A DNA stretch of 64,000 nucleotides, taken from NCBI GenBank assembly GCA_021234155.1, contig JAJEKV010000077.1:3002472-3066471 (forward strand), in the 5' to 3' direction. A program made the translations under genes and the position numbers. The DNA comes from Isoetes taiwanensis. Its lineage: Eukaryota; Streptophyta; Lycopodiopsida; Isoetales; Isoetaceae. Positions 38,440-48,875 of this stretch are shown one piece after another (the stretch's first letter is position 1; every line of letters begins with the position of its first letter). The notes under the pieces are model-generated. The model saw nothing but the letters and a program-made list of their open reading frames with translations. It made no database searches and had not been told where the DNA came from.

Positions 38440-38790
38440 TACAATGCGCCGTGACACACTGCTCTGTTTAGTAGATTTCAAGGCGGCATATGATACGGTC
38501 CCTCGGGACTGTTGTTGCGACATTTTGCAGGCGCTGCATGCCCCACAGGACTTACAAAATGTCATCTATAGACTCTATGATGGGATATATCTTTGCATTG
38601 CACGCATCGGAGTCCGAAGTTGCTAGCACCATAGGGGTTAAACAGGGATGTCCGTTATCTCCAGCTCTTTGGTCTCTACATTGACAAGTTGGAGACTTGG
38701 ATGCAAGAACATGGGGCGGTGGCCGGCTACCGAGGCATACAAAGATAAGGCAATTGCTCTATCTTGAGATGATGTAGACTTGCTATCCCA
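38440..38790 (+). pseudogene. LINE reverse transcriptase remnant
   Basis: LCLVDFKAAYDTVPRD at about 38,464-38,510 is the RT block with the first catalytic Asp. GVKQGCPLSP at about 38,634-38,664 is the next block. S-stop-DDVDLLSH at about 38,760-38,790 is the YADD box with its first residues damaged. The LINE RT order is unambiguous, but stops and frame changes make it inactive. Confidence 0.8.
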
Positions 38791-39179
38791 TACGCCCCGA
38801 GTATCTTGCGACATTTGGACGCTCTTAGTGGGTTACGTGACACAACAGGGAATGACGGTGAACCCGGCGAGAAAACTAAGCTCTGGCGAGTCCTCTCCTC
38901 AAAGATGATATCCCGATCTCTATTACAGGAGGACGTAAGGTGGATGTTGTAAGGACCTTCAAGTATCATTCGAATCGACTTTTGCACTAGCATGTTATGG
39001 GATGACCGTGTGGAAAGGCGGGTCAAGGGATGGAGAGCCCTCAGTATGCTATCGTAAATAGCCGCTCTGGAATAGACCTATGTGATTTGGCACGTAGAGC
39101 ACACCCTGCTCGCAGCACTTTCGTTGAACCAAGTATTGTTGTATGGGGTAGAGGTCCAGGGGTCCGGTAATTAGCAAGA

Positions 39180-39830
39180 ACACACGGATAAGCTAGAGAG
39201 GGTGCAAAAGGCCTTCTTAACATACGATCTAGGTATCAAGGACCACCTGCCTTATCCGGGGATTTTGCTATATGAGATCCGGGTTCGCCCCCCCCAACAT
39301 TCCGCTATCTTGCAGACATCTTGCATATTTCCACAAGGTCACCAAATGGATGCACAACGCCTTCCCCTCGGGGCTTTGTTATTGGCACAAGAGCCACAAA
39401 CGGTCAAGAGGGTATGGCGGGAGCACCGCCGGGGTGGTTCGCAGCGTGGTCTATAGACTACCCGGCCGATTGTGGCTATGCCCGATGCCGACGTCAAGAC
39501 ATTAATGAATGGCGCTTTGCCACCACTCGTGGGATGCAACCACTGCGTGCAAAGCCTAAAAAAGAGCACTACCACACGCATAAAGTTAATCCAACACCGA
39601 ACATGGCCCACACCGATTTGAAAGCGCATATATCTATGAAGAAATCGGAGAGCTATTGCCTCCGCGGAGGACGAGTCCCCATCATCTCGAATTGAAAACA
39701 GTCGTTGGACTATAGATGGAGGCGGAGAATCCCCCATGAGAGAATATGCCCGTGTTGCCACATGCGGACAAGAGGATGAGCACCATGCTCTCTGCAAGAG
39801 TGTCCCATATATCGCATATCAGAGCAACAC
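39180..39830 (+). pseudogene. LINE C-terminal region with CCHC-type zinc motif
   Basis: VQKAFLTYDLGIKDH (about 39,203) begins the post-RT block, followed by LLYEIRVRPP. Near 39,745-39,800 the residues RICPCCHMRTREDEHHALC give a C-x2-C-x8-H-x3-C pattern typical of LINE C-termini. The element's coding part ends soon after. Confidence 0.6.
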
Positions 39831-40129
39831 ATGCTGATCTTAGATGCTCGAGGCACCGCATTTGCATCAATTCTTTGGCATCGCCAATGGTTGCACCGTC
39901 TGCGATCCTACATTTTGCAAGTCTCTACCGTTAGAGAATCCCTTACGGGACAAGGGATCTGAGAGCCTACTACCAGGGTTTTTCCTCCCATGTGGGGGTT
40001 TTTTCATCCCAGTAGTAGGGACACATTGTATAGTAGCATTTGTCTTTTTGGTGTGGTTTTATCTGCTTTGTGTACTGCATGTACCGTCTCATAGGTCAAG
40101 TTTGGCCTCCACGGACGTTAAAATATACT

Positions 40130-40151
40130 TCCTTCCTTCCTTCCTTCCTTC
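40130..40151 (+). repeat. TTCC tetranucleotide repeat, likely LINE 3' tail
   Basis: Five TTCC units in a row follow ATATAC at the place where GC-rich LINE sequence gives way to AT-rich DNA. Several LINE clades end in short tandem repeats instead of poly(A). Confidence 0.6.
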
Positions 40152-40814
40152 TATTACTCATATTAAGCAAATGCAGGAGACTAGCTATTGTTAGTCTCTA
40201 TTTAAAATGCCAGGATGTTGAAAAATGGCCCAAACACAAAAACCAGTGGTCAGACCTTCTCTACAAATGTTTTACTTAGAAATGTTTTACTCTCTTTCTT
40301 TTAGTTTTCTTTGAGCTCTCAATTTGCTGGTTTTTCTATATATAAGTTTAATGTCTAACAGAAGCTCTTCTTATACAAAGTCTGGTTGCTTCCAAACGAT
40401 CATTTTTGCTTTCTAAGTAAAGATGTGTATTGGCATATGACTCTTTTACTACTGATAATTGGAGTAGGATGTCAGGTCAAGCAAAATATTTTGATTTTGC
40501 AGTGAAAAAAATGAGTTTTACATCAAGCCCATCAATGCTTTTAAAAATTACTGTTGTGATGTGGTTATCTCGAAGTTGGTCAACAAACGTTTTATAGACA
40601 TGCTGATTTGAATTGCGTCATACTCGAATGATAATATACTATTTTGATGGGGTGATTTGTATAGTTCTTGAAAGCCCATATAAAGATAAGGTCTTACTTA
40701 TATGTGGCAACATCATTGAACAACCCAGTATCTTATTATGGACACCCGAACTTATGTGCATCGTCTTGGATTAACACAGACGTTGACTTATGTGCGAGTC
40801 GGAACACCCTATCA
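40152..40814. other. Gene-free stretch before the helicase pseudogene
   Basis: AT-rich sequence with no recognisable feature. An open frame begins at about 40,668, but similarity to helicases starts only near 40,815. Confidence 0.4.
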
Positions 40815-41901
<1,087 letters not shown>

Positions 41902-42125
41902 GTGTTACGAAAGTGTTTGCTGAGTCAGCAACAGCCACATCATCAATCCATGTTTGCAAGAAGCCAAGGAAAAATCTGATAGACGCATCTCCAGGCTGAA
42001 CCGTCATCTTCCGATTACAAAATCCCCATTCCATCCATTCCACAATAAGAGAACATTTTTTATTTTGTAGCCATGGCAGGGGCTATTCTTGTCTTCTTAT
42101 CAATAAATATCATCTATTTATAAAA
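41902..42125 (+). repeat. Probable 5' LTR of an older Copia remnant
   Basis: The helicase reading ends and a new sequence starts TGTTACGAAAGTG. About 220 bp later a tRNA-Met primer site follows. TG is the normal LTR start, but the 3' end lacks CA and no second copy exists in the window, so the exact borders are inferred. Confidence 0.5.
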
Positions 42126-42137
42126 TGGTATTAGAGC
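42126..42137 (+). promoter_or_regulatory. Primer binding site of the older Copia
   Basis: TGGTATTAGAGC differs by one base from TGGTATCAGAGC, the standard Copia site complementary to initiator tRNA-Met. It lies about 220 bp upstream of the older gag start. Confidence 0.7.
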
Positions 42138-42357
42138 AGGATGGGAAAGCAATCTAAAGCAAAAAGGCAGAGAGCCGTATTCAAGAGCCGTATTCAGCAA
42201 GCCCAAAGGCAGATTAGTCTCCAGCAAGCTTTGCAAATCCAGAGGGCAGTTGAGAGATTGAATAATTGATCAACAGGAGGAAAAGGCAACATCAGGGAAA
42301 AAGGGTCAGTGTCTTTCAGAGGCTAAAGTTCCAGGAGAATCAGAAGACAATTAGAAA

Positions 42358-42387
42358 ATGGAGATCATGGCCAGTGGAAGCAAGTAT
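42358..42387 (+). pseudogene. Older Copia gag, 5' part (interrupted)
   Basis: An ATG at 42,358 starts MEIMASGSKY; the last codons coincide with the AGTAT target site of the inner element. The frame continues in phase at 46,937 with AIEKFSGKNFHTWQVKMKFH, the start of a Copia gag (IEKF.G.N...W...M...L). The inner Copia therefore inserted into this gag ORF. Together the two parts encode about 50 residues before a stop at 47,057-47,059. Confidence 0.75.
42383..42387. repeat. Target-site duplication of the inner Copia (left)
   Basis: AGTAT lies directly before the LTR start. The identical AGTAT is at 46,932-46,936. Confidence 0.85.
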
Positions 42388-42588
42388 TATTGGAACGCAT
42401 CAAGCACATCAAGCACATCAGTGGAACGCATCATTATAACATCAGGAAATATGCTGTCTGTTGTCCATTTATAGAAGTAGTTAAACTAGGAGTTAAGATA
42501 TTGTGACGTGTAAAGAACCGTTGTATTCTGTATAAAAGAGGGAATAGAGAAGAGGGAAACGTGCTTTTGGGGATTTCTTGCTTCTTTA
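42388..42588 (+). repeat. 5' LTR of the inner Copia
   Basis: This 201-bp LTR begins TATTGGAACG and ends TTCTTTA, immediately before the PBS. It contains AAGCACATC repeats (two units) and a TATAAAAG box at 42,531-42,538, a likely promoter. It probably descends from a TGTTGG start that has mutated. Confidence 0.9.
42531..42538 (+). promoter_or_regulatory. TATA box in the Copia LTR
   Basis: TATAAAAG, about 50 bp before the LTR end, repeated at 46,874-46,881 in the 3' LTR. Confidence 0.55.
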
Positions 42589-42600
42589 TGGTATCAGAAC
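42589..42600 (+). promoter_or_regulatory. Primer binding site of the inner Copia
   Basis: TGGTATCAGAAC abuts the LTR and differs by one base from the site complementary to initiator tRNA-Met. Confidence 0.85.
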
Positions 42601-42643
42601 GGGATTTCTAAACATATTAGAAATACCGATCTTGCAAAGAATC

Positions 42644-43554
42644 ATGTCTACAAAGGGATCCATCGAAAAGCTTACTGCTGCTAATTCATATGTGTGGTTT
42701 ATCAAAACCGGGGAATTTTTAGCGAGAAAAAGGATTGTGGGGAGTGTTACTCGGGAGAGGAAACAACTCAATCCTGAAGAAAGATGACATGGGTCAAAGG
42801 AGGAGATGGCCAAGTGGGCAAACTTAACCGGAAGGCTAAGAATCGGATCATGAAATGCGTGAATGATGGGCAAATTCCTTGTATTGAAGAGGCATCCACG
42901 ACCAAAGAAGCATGGGATTATCTGATCAATGCTTTTAGAAAGGATCAGTTCTCCCAGCAAGTGATGCTTTATGCTCAAATCTTTACTGCAAAATTGAAAG
43001 ACTGTGAGGATGCATCAAGCTATGTTGAGGGGATCGGGGACCTGCAAAACAATTGCAAGGAATGGGTAAAGCTTTACCCGAGGATGCAATTGTGGGAGCT
43101 TTTGGTGGTAGGGCTCCCACTAGCATTTGATGGAGTGGCTTGGCGGTCATAGGAGGCCAAGGCGACGAAGCCTAGGCTGGGCATGCACACAAATCCTGCG
43201 GAAGAGGCCGTCCGGAACTAGCGCGAAAGAAGCCTGAAAAGAGGTGGTGGGAGTAGAGACTCTACTGCCTTGTATGCAGGTAGGGAACGTGCTGAGACAA
43301 GGACCTGTTACAAGTGTAACAAGGTTGGTCATATTGCAAGGAATTGTGGAGAAAGTAACAAGGAAAATCCAAAGAATGAGGATATCAAAGGAAAAGGGAA
43401 GTTAGTGGCTAAGAAGAAAAATAAGGCTACTAAAGCACATGTGGCTCACATTGAATCAGAGAGTGAAAGTGAAGAGGAAGATGACGAGACTAGTGATGGC
43501 AGCTTCTTGGAAAATAGCACTTGGAAGGAAATGCTTTGGGGAAAGATTGAGTAG
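42644..43554 (+). pseudogene. Copia gag with CCHC zinc knuckle, frameshifted
   Basis: The ATG at 42,644 begins MSTKGSIEKLTAANSYVWFI, a typical Copia gag start (IEKL...N...W). The frame ends at a TGA near 42,787 and continues in another frame (42,784-43,152) with the gag helical domain (KEAWDYLINAFRK...LYAQIFTAKLKD). A further break lies before 43,270. The end carries CYKCNKVGHIARNC, a C-x2-C-x4-H-x4-C knuckle that binds the element's RNA, then a Lys-rich and an acidic Ser/Glu run. A TAG lies at 43,552. Confidence 0.8.
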
Positions 43555-43562
43555 ACCATAGC

Positions 43563-44789
43563 ATGGTGTACATCATGGATTGTGAGAGATCGCTTGCACA
43601 TGAGGAGGATGCTTGGTTTTTGGATTCTGGTGCAACAGATTACATGACGCCACGGAGAGACCTGTTTTGCGAATTCAAGGAAGAAGCAATTGGAAGGACA
43701 GTACAAACAGGAAAGGGCAAGCTTAGAGTGGCTGGTACAGGCACAATCAAGGCCAGACTTGGGGAAGAGGATAAGGAAGTAACTGAGGTGCTTTATGTTC
43801 CAGTCCGCCAATCAATTTCTTTGTCAGTTTCACAAATGGATGATGCAAATCTCAAGCTCACATTCGGGGGTGGCAAGTGTGTGATTCGTGGACCTCAAAA
43901 GCAAGTAATAGCACAAGGACAGAGGTATGGCAAGTTGTATCGTCTCACTTGGGCTGCAGGACCACAAGCTTTTGTGGTAAATGGATGTGACAGCAACTTG
44001 CAAATATGGCATGAACAGATGGGGCATTCCAATTTCAGGACATTAGGAAGATTGTCAAAATTGGGTCTGGTTGAAGATTTGCCATCTTTGAAAGGCAAGA
44101 CCAAGCATCTCTGTGAGGGTTGTGCCAAAGGAAAGATCAGTAAGACTCCATTTCCAAAAGGTGGCGCAGTGCGAGCAACCAAACCGCTCGGTTTAGTGCA
44201 TATGGATTTATGGGGGCCTGCTCGAGTTCTCTCACTTGGAGGCAGCAAGTACTTTCTGCTCATCATTGATGATCTGACCAGGAAGGCTTGGGCATTTTTT
44301 CTCAAAAGGAAGTCCCATACTTTTGAAGAGTTTACCCGGTGGAAGTTGGAGGTTGAAAATGAGAAAGACATGAAGATCAAGAGAATTCGGACAGACCGAG
44401 GAGGCGAATTCATGGGCGGAAGGTTCCAGAAATTTTTGGAAGGTCATGGTATAAGGCATGAGACATCTATACCCTATGAGCATGAGCAGAATGGGGTCGT
44501 GGAGCGTAAAAATCGAACTGTGGTCGAGGGAGCAAGAGCTTTGCTTCTAGGCAAGCTTCTGATCCGTTTCAAGCAGGCGGTGAGCATGGCGGTGTACATT
44601 CAGAATCATTTGCCTACCAAAGCACTTGACAATATGGTTCCCGAAGCAGCCTGGAGTGGGGTCAAGCCATCAGTCAAACACTTGCGTGTATTTGGATGCA
44701 CAGCCTATGTCTACCTGAGCAAAGAGGAAAGAACACAAGGTAAACTAGCAGAAAAGAGCATTAAATGTTTGTTTTTGGGTTCTTGTTAG
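43563..44789 (+). CDS. Copia protease and integrase (pol, N-terminal part)
   Basis: An open frame of about 408 codons. WFLDSGATDYMTP at its start is the aspartic-protease active site (DSGA). Then comes a gag-pre-integrase zinc domain, WHEQMGHSNFRTL followed by CEGCAKGK (H-H-C-C). The integrase core follows with the acidic residues in VHMDLWGP, RTDRGGEF and NGVVERKNRT, the D-D-35-E arrangement. Integrase inserts the cDNA copy into the genome. The frame is out of phase with gag and stops at 44,789 after FLGSC, where related proteins continue into the RT linker. It is the best preserved coding part of the element. Confidence 0.9.
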   Translation: MVYIMDCERSLAHEEDAWFLDSGATDYMTPRRDLFCEFKEEAIGRTVQTGKGKLRVAGTGTIKARLGEEDKEVTEVLYVPVRQSISLSVSQMDDANLKLTFGGGKCVIRGPQKQVIAQGQRYGKLYRLTWAAGPQAFVVNGCDSNLQIWHEQMGHSNFRTLGRLSKLGLVEDLPSLKGKTKHLCEGCAKGKISKTPFPKGGAVRATKPLGLVHMDLWGPARVLSLGGSKYFLLIIDDLTRKAWAFFLKRKSHTFEEFTRWKLEVENEKDMKIKRIRTDRGGEFMGGRFQKFLEGHGIRHETSIPYEHEQNGVVERKNRTVVEGARALLLGKLLIRFKQAVSMAVYIQNHLPTKALDNMVPEAAWSGVKPSVKHLRVFGCTAYVYLSKEERTQGKLAEKSIKCLFLGSC

Positions 44790-45138
44790 AGCAAAGGGTA
44801 CAAACTTTGGGATCCTATCACAAAAGGATGCTCAACCGCGAAGTGTGAAGTTTGATGAACATGATTTCGGTCTCGGCAAAGCAAACTCTTTGGATAGTGA
44901 TCAGGATGGAAATTGAATCAGTGTATGACAGTGATAGTGAGTCTGATAGTGATATGTCAGAATTTGATGATGAAATAGAAGGTGGACCTGGTCCGTGTTC
45001 TCCTCCTTCTCATATATCTTCACATGTACAAGATTCTGGCTCAAATGTACAAGATTCTGACCCTCCACTAAGGAGATCGTGGCAGGTCTTGGAAGCCTCT
45101 GACCGCGAAATCTTGAAAGGTTTGCCTTAACTTGCTCA
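44790..45138 (+). pseudogene. Copia integrase-RT linker, broken
   Basis: After the stop the residues KGYKLWDP, typical of the segment after integrase, can still be read. They are followed in another frame by an acidic Ser/Asp run (YDSDSESDSDMSEFDDE) at about 44,915-44,975 and a Pro/Ser-rich stretch. A stop at 45,130 ends this frame before RT. Confidence 0.65.
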
Positions 45139-46640
45139 GTGACCATTGATGAACCAGCCACATTTCAAGAGGCTCGCAGGTGTGCAGAAGCTCCGATATG
45201 GCAGAAGGCAATGGAAGAAGAGTTCCAATCACTTCAAGCGAATGACACCTGGGAATTGGTTCCTTTGCCTGCAGGCAGGCGTCTTGTAGGATGCAAATGG
45301 ATTTACAAAGTCAAATATAATGAGCAGAGCAAAGTGCAGAGGTATAAAGCGAGATTAGTGGCTCAGGGATGCTCTCAAATTTCTGGGATTGACTTTCATG
45401 AAACATTCTCCCCTGTGGCTAGACTTTCGTCCATCAGAGCAGTGTTGGCCATCGCAAATGCACATGATATGGAATTAGATCAAATGGATGTCAAGACGGC
45501 ATTTTTGCATGGGACTCTAGATGAAGACGTATTCATGAGGCAACCTCCACGGATTCGAGTGCTCGGCAAATCACGGTGGTATGCAAACTCAAGAGGTCCA
45601 TCTATAGGTCACAGCCGATCACAAGAGCTTGGTATCGACTATCAAGCTGTTTCTTCACAACACATGGATTCCAGTAGCCAATCGATTGGAATATCTCCGA
45701 TGAAAAACCGAGCATGAATGGCTTATTATTGTCTTATGCGTAGATGATCTCCTTTCGGCTAGCACAAATCGCGTGAGTCTAGATCATCTCAAGATGCTTT
45801 TGTCCGTAGATTCCGGATGACCGATTTAAGCGGTTTGAGTTTCTTTTTGGGGATAAAGGTGGTCGTCGAATAGAGCTAAGCGTGCTTACCCTTAATCGGG
45901 CTACAAATATCCAAGGGATTCTCAACAAGTTTGGCTTCTGATTGTAAGGATTTGTCTCGCCACCGGCCGCCCATCCACCTTACCCTGATATGGCTCCTTC
46001 CTTCCAGAAGATGCGGCCTACATGCAAGATATCCCTTTTTGAGTCGCGGTCGGCCTTATGCATCTCATGGTTTGCACAAGGCCGGATCTAAGTGCTGCTA
46101 TAGTTCACGGTCGGTCGGTTTTTGAGTTATGCGGGTCCGTAACATTGGAAGGCGGTGTGTGGCATTACGAGGTATTTACATGCTACACGGATCTTGGGCT
46201 TGGGCTTCAATTCTCTCGGGCGAGAATGGTTTGCATGGGTTTGCCGTCACATTATGGTGGGGATCTCATGGAAAGATACTCACCGTGGGAGTCTTTCACC
46301 TCCAAAGGGGAGTAGTTAGGCGGTGTAGCAAGAAGCCGAAAACAATTGCGGTTCGAAGTTGTGAATCGAATATATGGCTCAGTGTGCAGCAGCCAAGGAG
46401 GCAATTTGGCTCAAAAGGTTAGTCAAGGAACTTGGGAAAATCAACAAGGGCACATTGGCTATATTCTCGTGACAATCGGTACATTAATATCCTTGGCGAG
46501 AAATCCGACCAATTTCACCAAAGCAAAGCACATTGAGATCGGTATCATTTTACAAGAGAAACGATTGAGCAAGGGGAAAATCAAGGTCACGTATCTATCC
46601 ACCCGAAGATGACAGCAGATATGTTTACAAAACCACTACC
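45139..46640 (+). pseudogene. Copia reverse transcriptase and RNase H, indel-broken
   Basis: Frame 45,139-45,717 has the Copia RT start (PIWQKAMEEEFQSLQANDTW, then GCKWIYKVKYN, YKARLVAQG, DFHETFSPVARLSSIRAVLA, MDVKTAFLHG). Intact similarity stops near 45,540. Beyond that the blocks are recognisable only by changing frame every 10-30 bases: LCVDDL, the catalytic YVDD equivalent (45,734-45,751), LSFFLGIKVV, and finally ADMFTKPL at 46,614-46,637, the RNase H end motif. Most damage is 1-3 bp insertions or deletions, not substitutions. Confidence 0.85.
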
Positions 46641-46710
46641 AAGGAAAAAGATTCTTGGAATGTGTTGAAGAATTAGGCATGAAGAAAGTTTTAATCGTTC
46701 ATATTTCCTT

Positions 46711-46721
46711 CTGAGGGGGAG
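46711..46721 (+). promoter_or_regulatory. Polypurine tract of the inner Copia
   Basis: CTGAGGGGGAG directly precedes the 3' LTR, the standard Copia plus-strand primer. Confidence 0.9.
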
Positions 46722-46931
46722 CATTGGAACGCATCAAGCACATCAAGCACATCAAGCACATCAGTGGAACGCATCATTATAACATCAGGAAATATGCTGT
46801 CTGTTGTCCATTTATAGAAGTAGTTAAACTAGGAGTTAAGATATTGTGGCGATGTAAGAACCGTTGTATTACGTATAAAAGAGGGAATAGAGAAGAGGGA
46901 AACGGGCTTTTGGGGATTTCTTGCTTCTTTA
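46722..46931 (+). repeat. 3' LTR of the inner Copia
   Basis: At 210 bp it matches 42,388-42,588 but has three AAGCACATC units instead of two, which accounts exactly for the 9-bp length difference. A few substitutions lie at about 46,850-46,910. Confidence 0.9.
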
Positions 46932-46936
46932 AGTAT
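46932..46936. repeat. Target-site duplication of the inner Copia (right)
   Basis: AGTAT, identical to 42,383-42,387. Confidence 0.85.
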
Positions 46937-47059
46937 GCCATTGAGAAGTTTTCTGGCAAGAACTTTCACACATGGCAGGTAAAAATGAAGTTTCATTTGA
47001 TTGAGAAGGATCTCTACGGAGTTGTGGATGGCTTGGAGAAGAAACCTACTGACAGCTAG
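46937..47059 (+). pseudogene. Older Copia gag, 3' part (after the insertion)
   Basis: This continues the frame begun at 42,358: AIEKFSGKNFHTWQVKMKFH, then LIEKDLYGVVDGLEKKP and a stop at 47,057. It matches the N-terminal gag domain (W...M...L....LW..V.G). The rest of the older element is missing, so it was truncated before or after the inner insertion. Confidence 0.75.
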
Positions 47060-47145
47060 AGTTCATTGCTTTGAGAGCTGTCAAACCCATCTGCCATGAA
47101 CATATGACCATATGGCATTCCACGTCTTGTTGAGATTTCTAGCAC

Positions 47146-47770
47146 TTGAAAATATTCCCATGTCAAAATGTGGTTCCTTGGAATGCAATGCTTGCAACAT
47201 TTGTACAGAATGGGCAAGGCATGAAAGCCCTTTTCCTTTTCAGAAAAATGCAAGCAGAGCATGTGCAGCCAAACAAGATCACTTTCATCAGTGTTTTTGA
47301 TCCGTGCACAAGTTTAGGTTCATTAGTTGAGGGGAGAAAGATGCATAACCTCTTTTTGGATAGTAAATTTGATTTGGATGTTGTTGTTGGTGCCACTCTT
47401 GTTCGTATATATGGTAGATGTCAATTATATAGTTCTTTGACAATATGTGTTTGTATGACATAATTGTATGGAATGCGATGATTGCAGCCTATGGCCAAAA
47501 TGGAGATGAAAAAATGGCCTTGTAAATTCTTGAGCAAATGAAAGTTGAAAATGAGGAACCTAATAAGATAAGCTTAACCTCTTCCATAGATGCATGCATG
47601 TTGTTATCATCACCATCAAAGTGTCGATGGTTACATGCCATATTTTGGTTAATGATTTCAACTCTGATACTCCTTTAAAAAATGATGTCAGTAATATGTA
47701 TGTTCAGGTTGGGGAGATAGCAAATTCATTGGATGTGTTTACCAAAATGCCCCATAGAGATGTCATATCT
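47146..47770 (+). pseudogene. Pentatricopeptide repeat (PPR) protein pseudogene
   Basis: The first frame (47,146-47,463) contains PPR motifs in the PLS style: NVVPWNAMLATFVQNGQGMK, then ALFLFRKMQAEHVQPNKITF, GRKMHNLFLDSKFDLDVVVG and ATLVRIYGRC. After a frame change DIIVWNAMIAAYGQNGDEK and QMKVENEEPNKISLTS follow, with a TAA inside at about 47,523. Then come NDVSNMYVQVGEIANSLDVF and TKMPHRDV. PPR proteins bind organellar RNA and act in RNA editing or processing. Only about four repeats remain and both ends are missing. The older Copia fragment lies directly upstream. Confidence 0.85.
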
Positions 47771-47778
47771 ATACCAGA

Positions 47779-47960
47779 GGACTTTCTTAACTTGCGAGGG
47801 TTGCATAGGACTAGACTAGGGAAGTCCCATCTGGGTTGTAAAAGACTAGACCAGGGGACTTTCTCGACTCGCGAGTCGACAAAGTGCCCTCTGGGTTGCA
47901 GAGGACTAGACATGAGGACTTTTTGGACTCACGAGTCGAGAAAGTGCCTTCTGAAAGAGG
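47779..47960. repeat. Three-copy 60-bp repeat with a perfect palindrome
   Basis: GGACTTT recurs at about 47,779, 47,856 and 47,916, CTGGGTTG at 47,831 and 47,891, and ACTAGAC three times, so the unit is about 60 bp (77 bp for the first). The middle unit contains TCGACTCGCGAGTCGA (47,864-47,879), a perfect 16-bp palindrome. The neighbouring units carry decayed versions (CTTGCGAGG and GGACTCACGAGTCGAG). Confidence 0.7.
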
Positions 47961-48619
47961 AACTATAGAGGGGAGGAGATACTCTCCCTCAGCCCCTATT
48001 TTTTATTCTTTAATGGATGATCAACCACTCATCTATGAAAGGAAAATAAGAGAGCTGACCTCAAAAGTATCAAAAGATACAAAGAGGACATGGGATGAGT
48101 TTCCAATACATGGAAAACAACTGCCGAAAGAACCTTTGTTCAGCTTGATAACTGTTGGAAAGGAACAAGAACAGATGAATGTTTGGGGCAATGTCATACT
48201 TAACAGCAATAGGGGTCTTCAAGATTGCGAAAGTGGAATTTATGATGGTAGGCCCACATGACGATATAGATGCATTTTTTGGAACGTTCTCTACTAAGCT
48301 TAGGAGAGAGAACGTGGCAACCCTCCCTGAACTCATGGACATGTTTGAGAACTGCACAGACCCTAATCCCATGGCATTCTTGGCAGACGAGTTTGCATAT
48401 TGAAAATCATTTGTGAAGGGGTTTTTGTTGGAAGGTAAGGATCAGTTGACTGGGCGCACTAAGCCACTACAATTCAAGTTCTGTCTTAGAGATGGGATAC
48501 CAATCAAGCAGTATAAAAGGAGGCCATCTGACAAGTTGTGGATGCCTGTGCAAGGCATTGAATTATGGCAAAGGGCCCTAAGGGTGAAGTGCTTCTCCCA
48601 AAAGGTGAACCAAAACTAA
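47961..48619 (+). pseudogene. Broken conserved-looking ORF, family unknown
   Basis: The frame to about 48,200 reads PIFYSLMDDQPLIYERKI, TWDEFPIHGKQLPKEP and SLITVGKEQEQMNVWGN. A frame change then gives IAVFKIAKVEFMMVG-like residues, DDIDAFFGTFSTKLRRENVA, LPELMDMFENCTDPNPMAFL, a stop at 48,401 and, in the same frame, GKDQLTGRTKPLQFKFCLRD. Composition is balanced and protein-like, and only one frameshift and one stop break it, so it is a recent casualty. I do not recognise the family; it may belong to a transposon or a lineage-specific host gene. Confidence 0.4.
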
Positions 48620-48875
48620 TACCCCCTTTCAAAAAGGTCAAAGACTCTAGCCAGTTGGTGAGGGGCCGGGACTACATAACACACTAGGGGAGGTTCGAGA
48701 GGGAAAGCGCGCATCAAGACTCAAGCAAAATCACATAGAATCCCTATTCAATTATTTGGGAAAGGTTGTGACATGTCTAGAATCTGAGCAGCCATGCCAG
48801 AGACATTTTGAGGGAGCAAGCACATCAAAGAAAGCTTGTCCAAGCAATGGCTCCAAGTGGTGGGTGAGAAGGAGC

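Larger units (their letters stand above)
35200..40151 (+). mobile_element. Degenerate LINE with ORF1 and ORF2 remnants and a TTCC-repeat tail
   Basis: The GC content rises at about 35,200 and falls after 40,000. In order on the + strand lie: an ORF1 coiled-coil part (35,344-35,690), an ORF1 RRM-like part (36,127-36,480), the endonuclease (36,650-37,400), RT (38,440-38,790), a post-RT region (39,180-39,450) and a C-terminal zinc motif (39,750-39,810). A TTCC microsatellite at 40,130-40,151 sits where a 3' tail is expected. Frames break every few dozen codons, often by small indels. The 5' border is set by composition only and no target duplication was found. Confidence 0.7.
42388..46931 (+). 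mobile_element. Full-length Copia retrotransposon inserted in an older Copia
   Basis: A 4.5-kb element with near-identical LTRs, a PBS, gag with zinc knuckle, protease, integrase, RT, RNase H, PPT and a 5-bp target duplication, all in the Copia order (INT before RT). LTRs differ by one 9-bp repeat unit plus a handful of bases, so the insertion is fairly recent. Even so the polyprotein has a frameshift in gag (about 42,785), a stop at 44,789, a damaged INT-RT link (44,790-45,138) and a heavily indel-broken RT/RNase H after 45,540. Confidence 0.95.

Noticed and set aside
39339-39797. Minus-strand ORF of 152 codons
   Set aside because: It is a shadow of the LINE C-terminal region, whose + strand shows the zinc motif and post-RT block.
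43895-44413. Minus-strand ORF of 172 codons
   Set aside because: It is a shadow of the Copia integrase frame on the opposite strand.
47779-47960. Possible CRISPR-like array
   Set aside because: Only three degenerate 60-bp units with no regular spacers, in a plant nuclear context.
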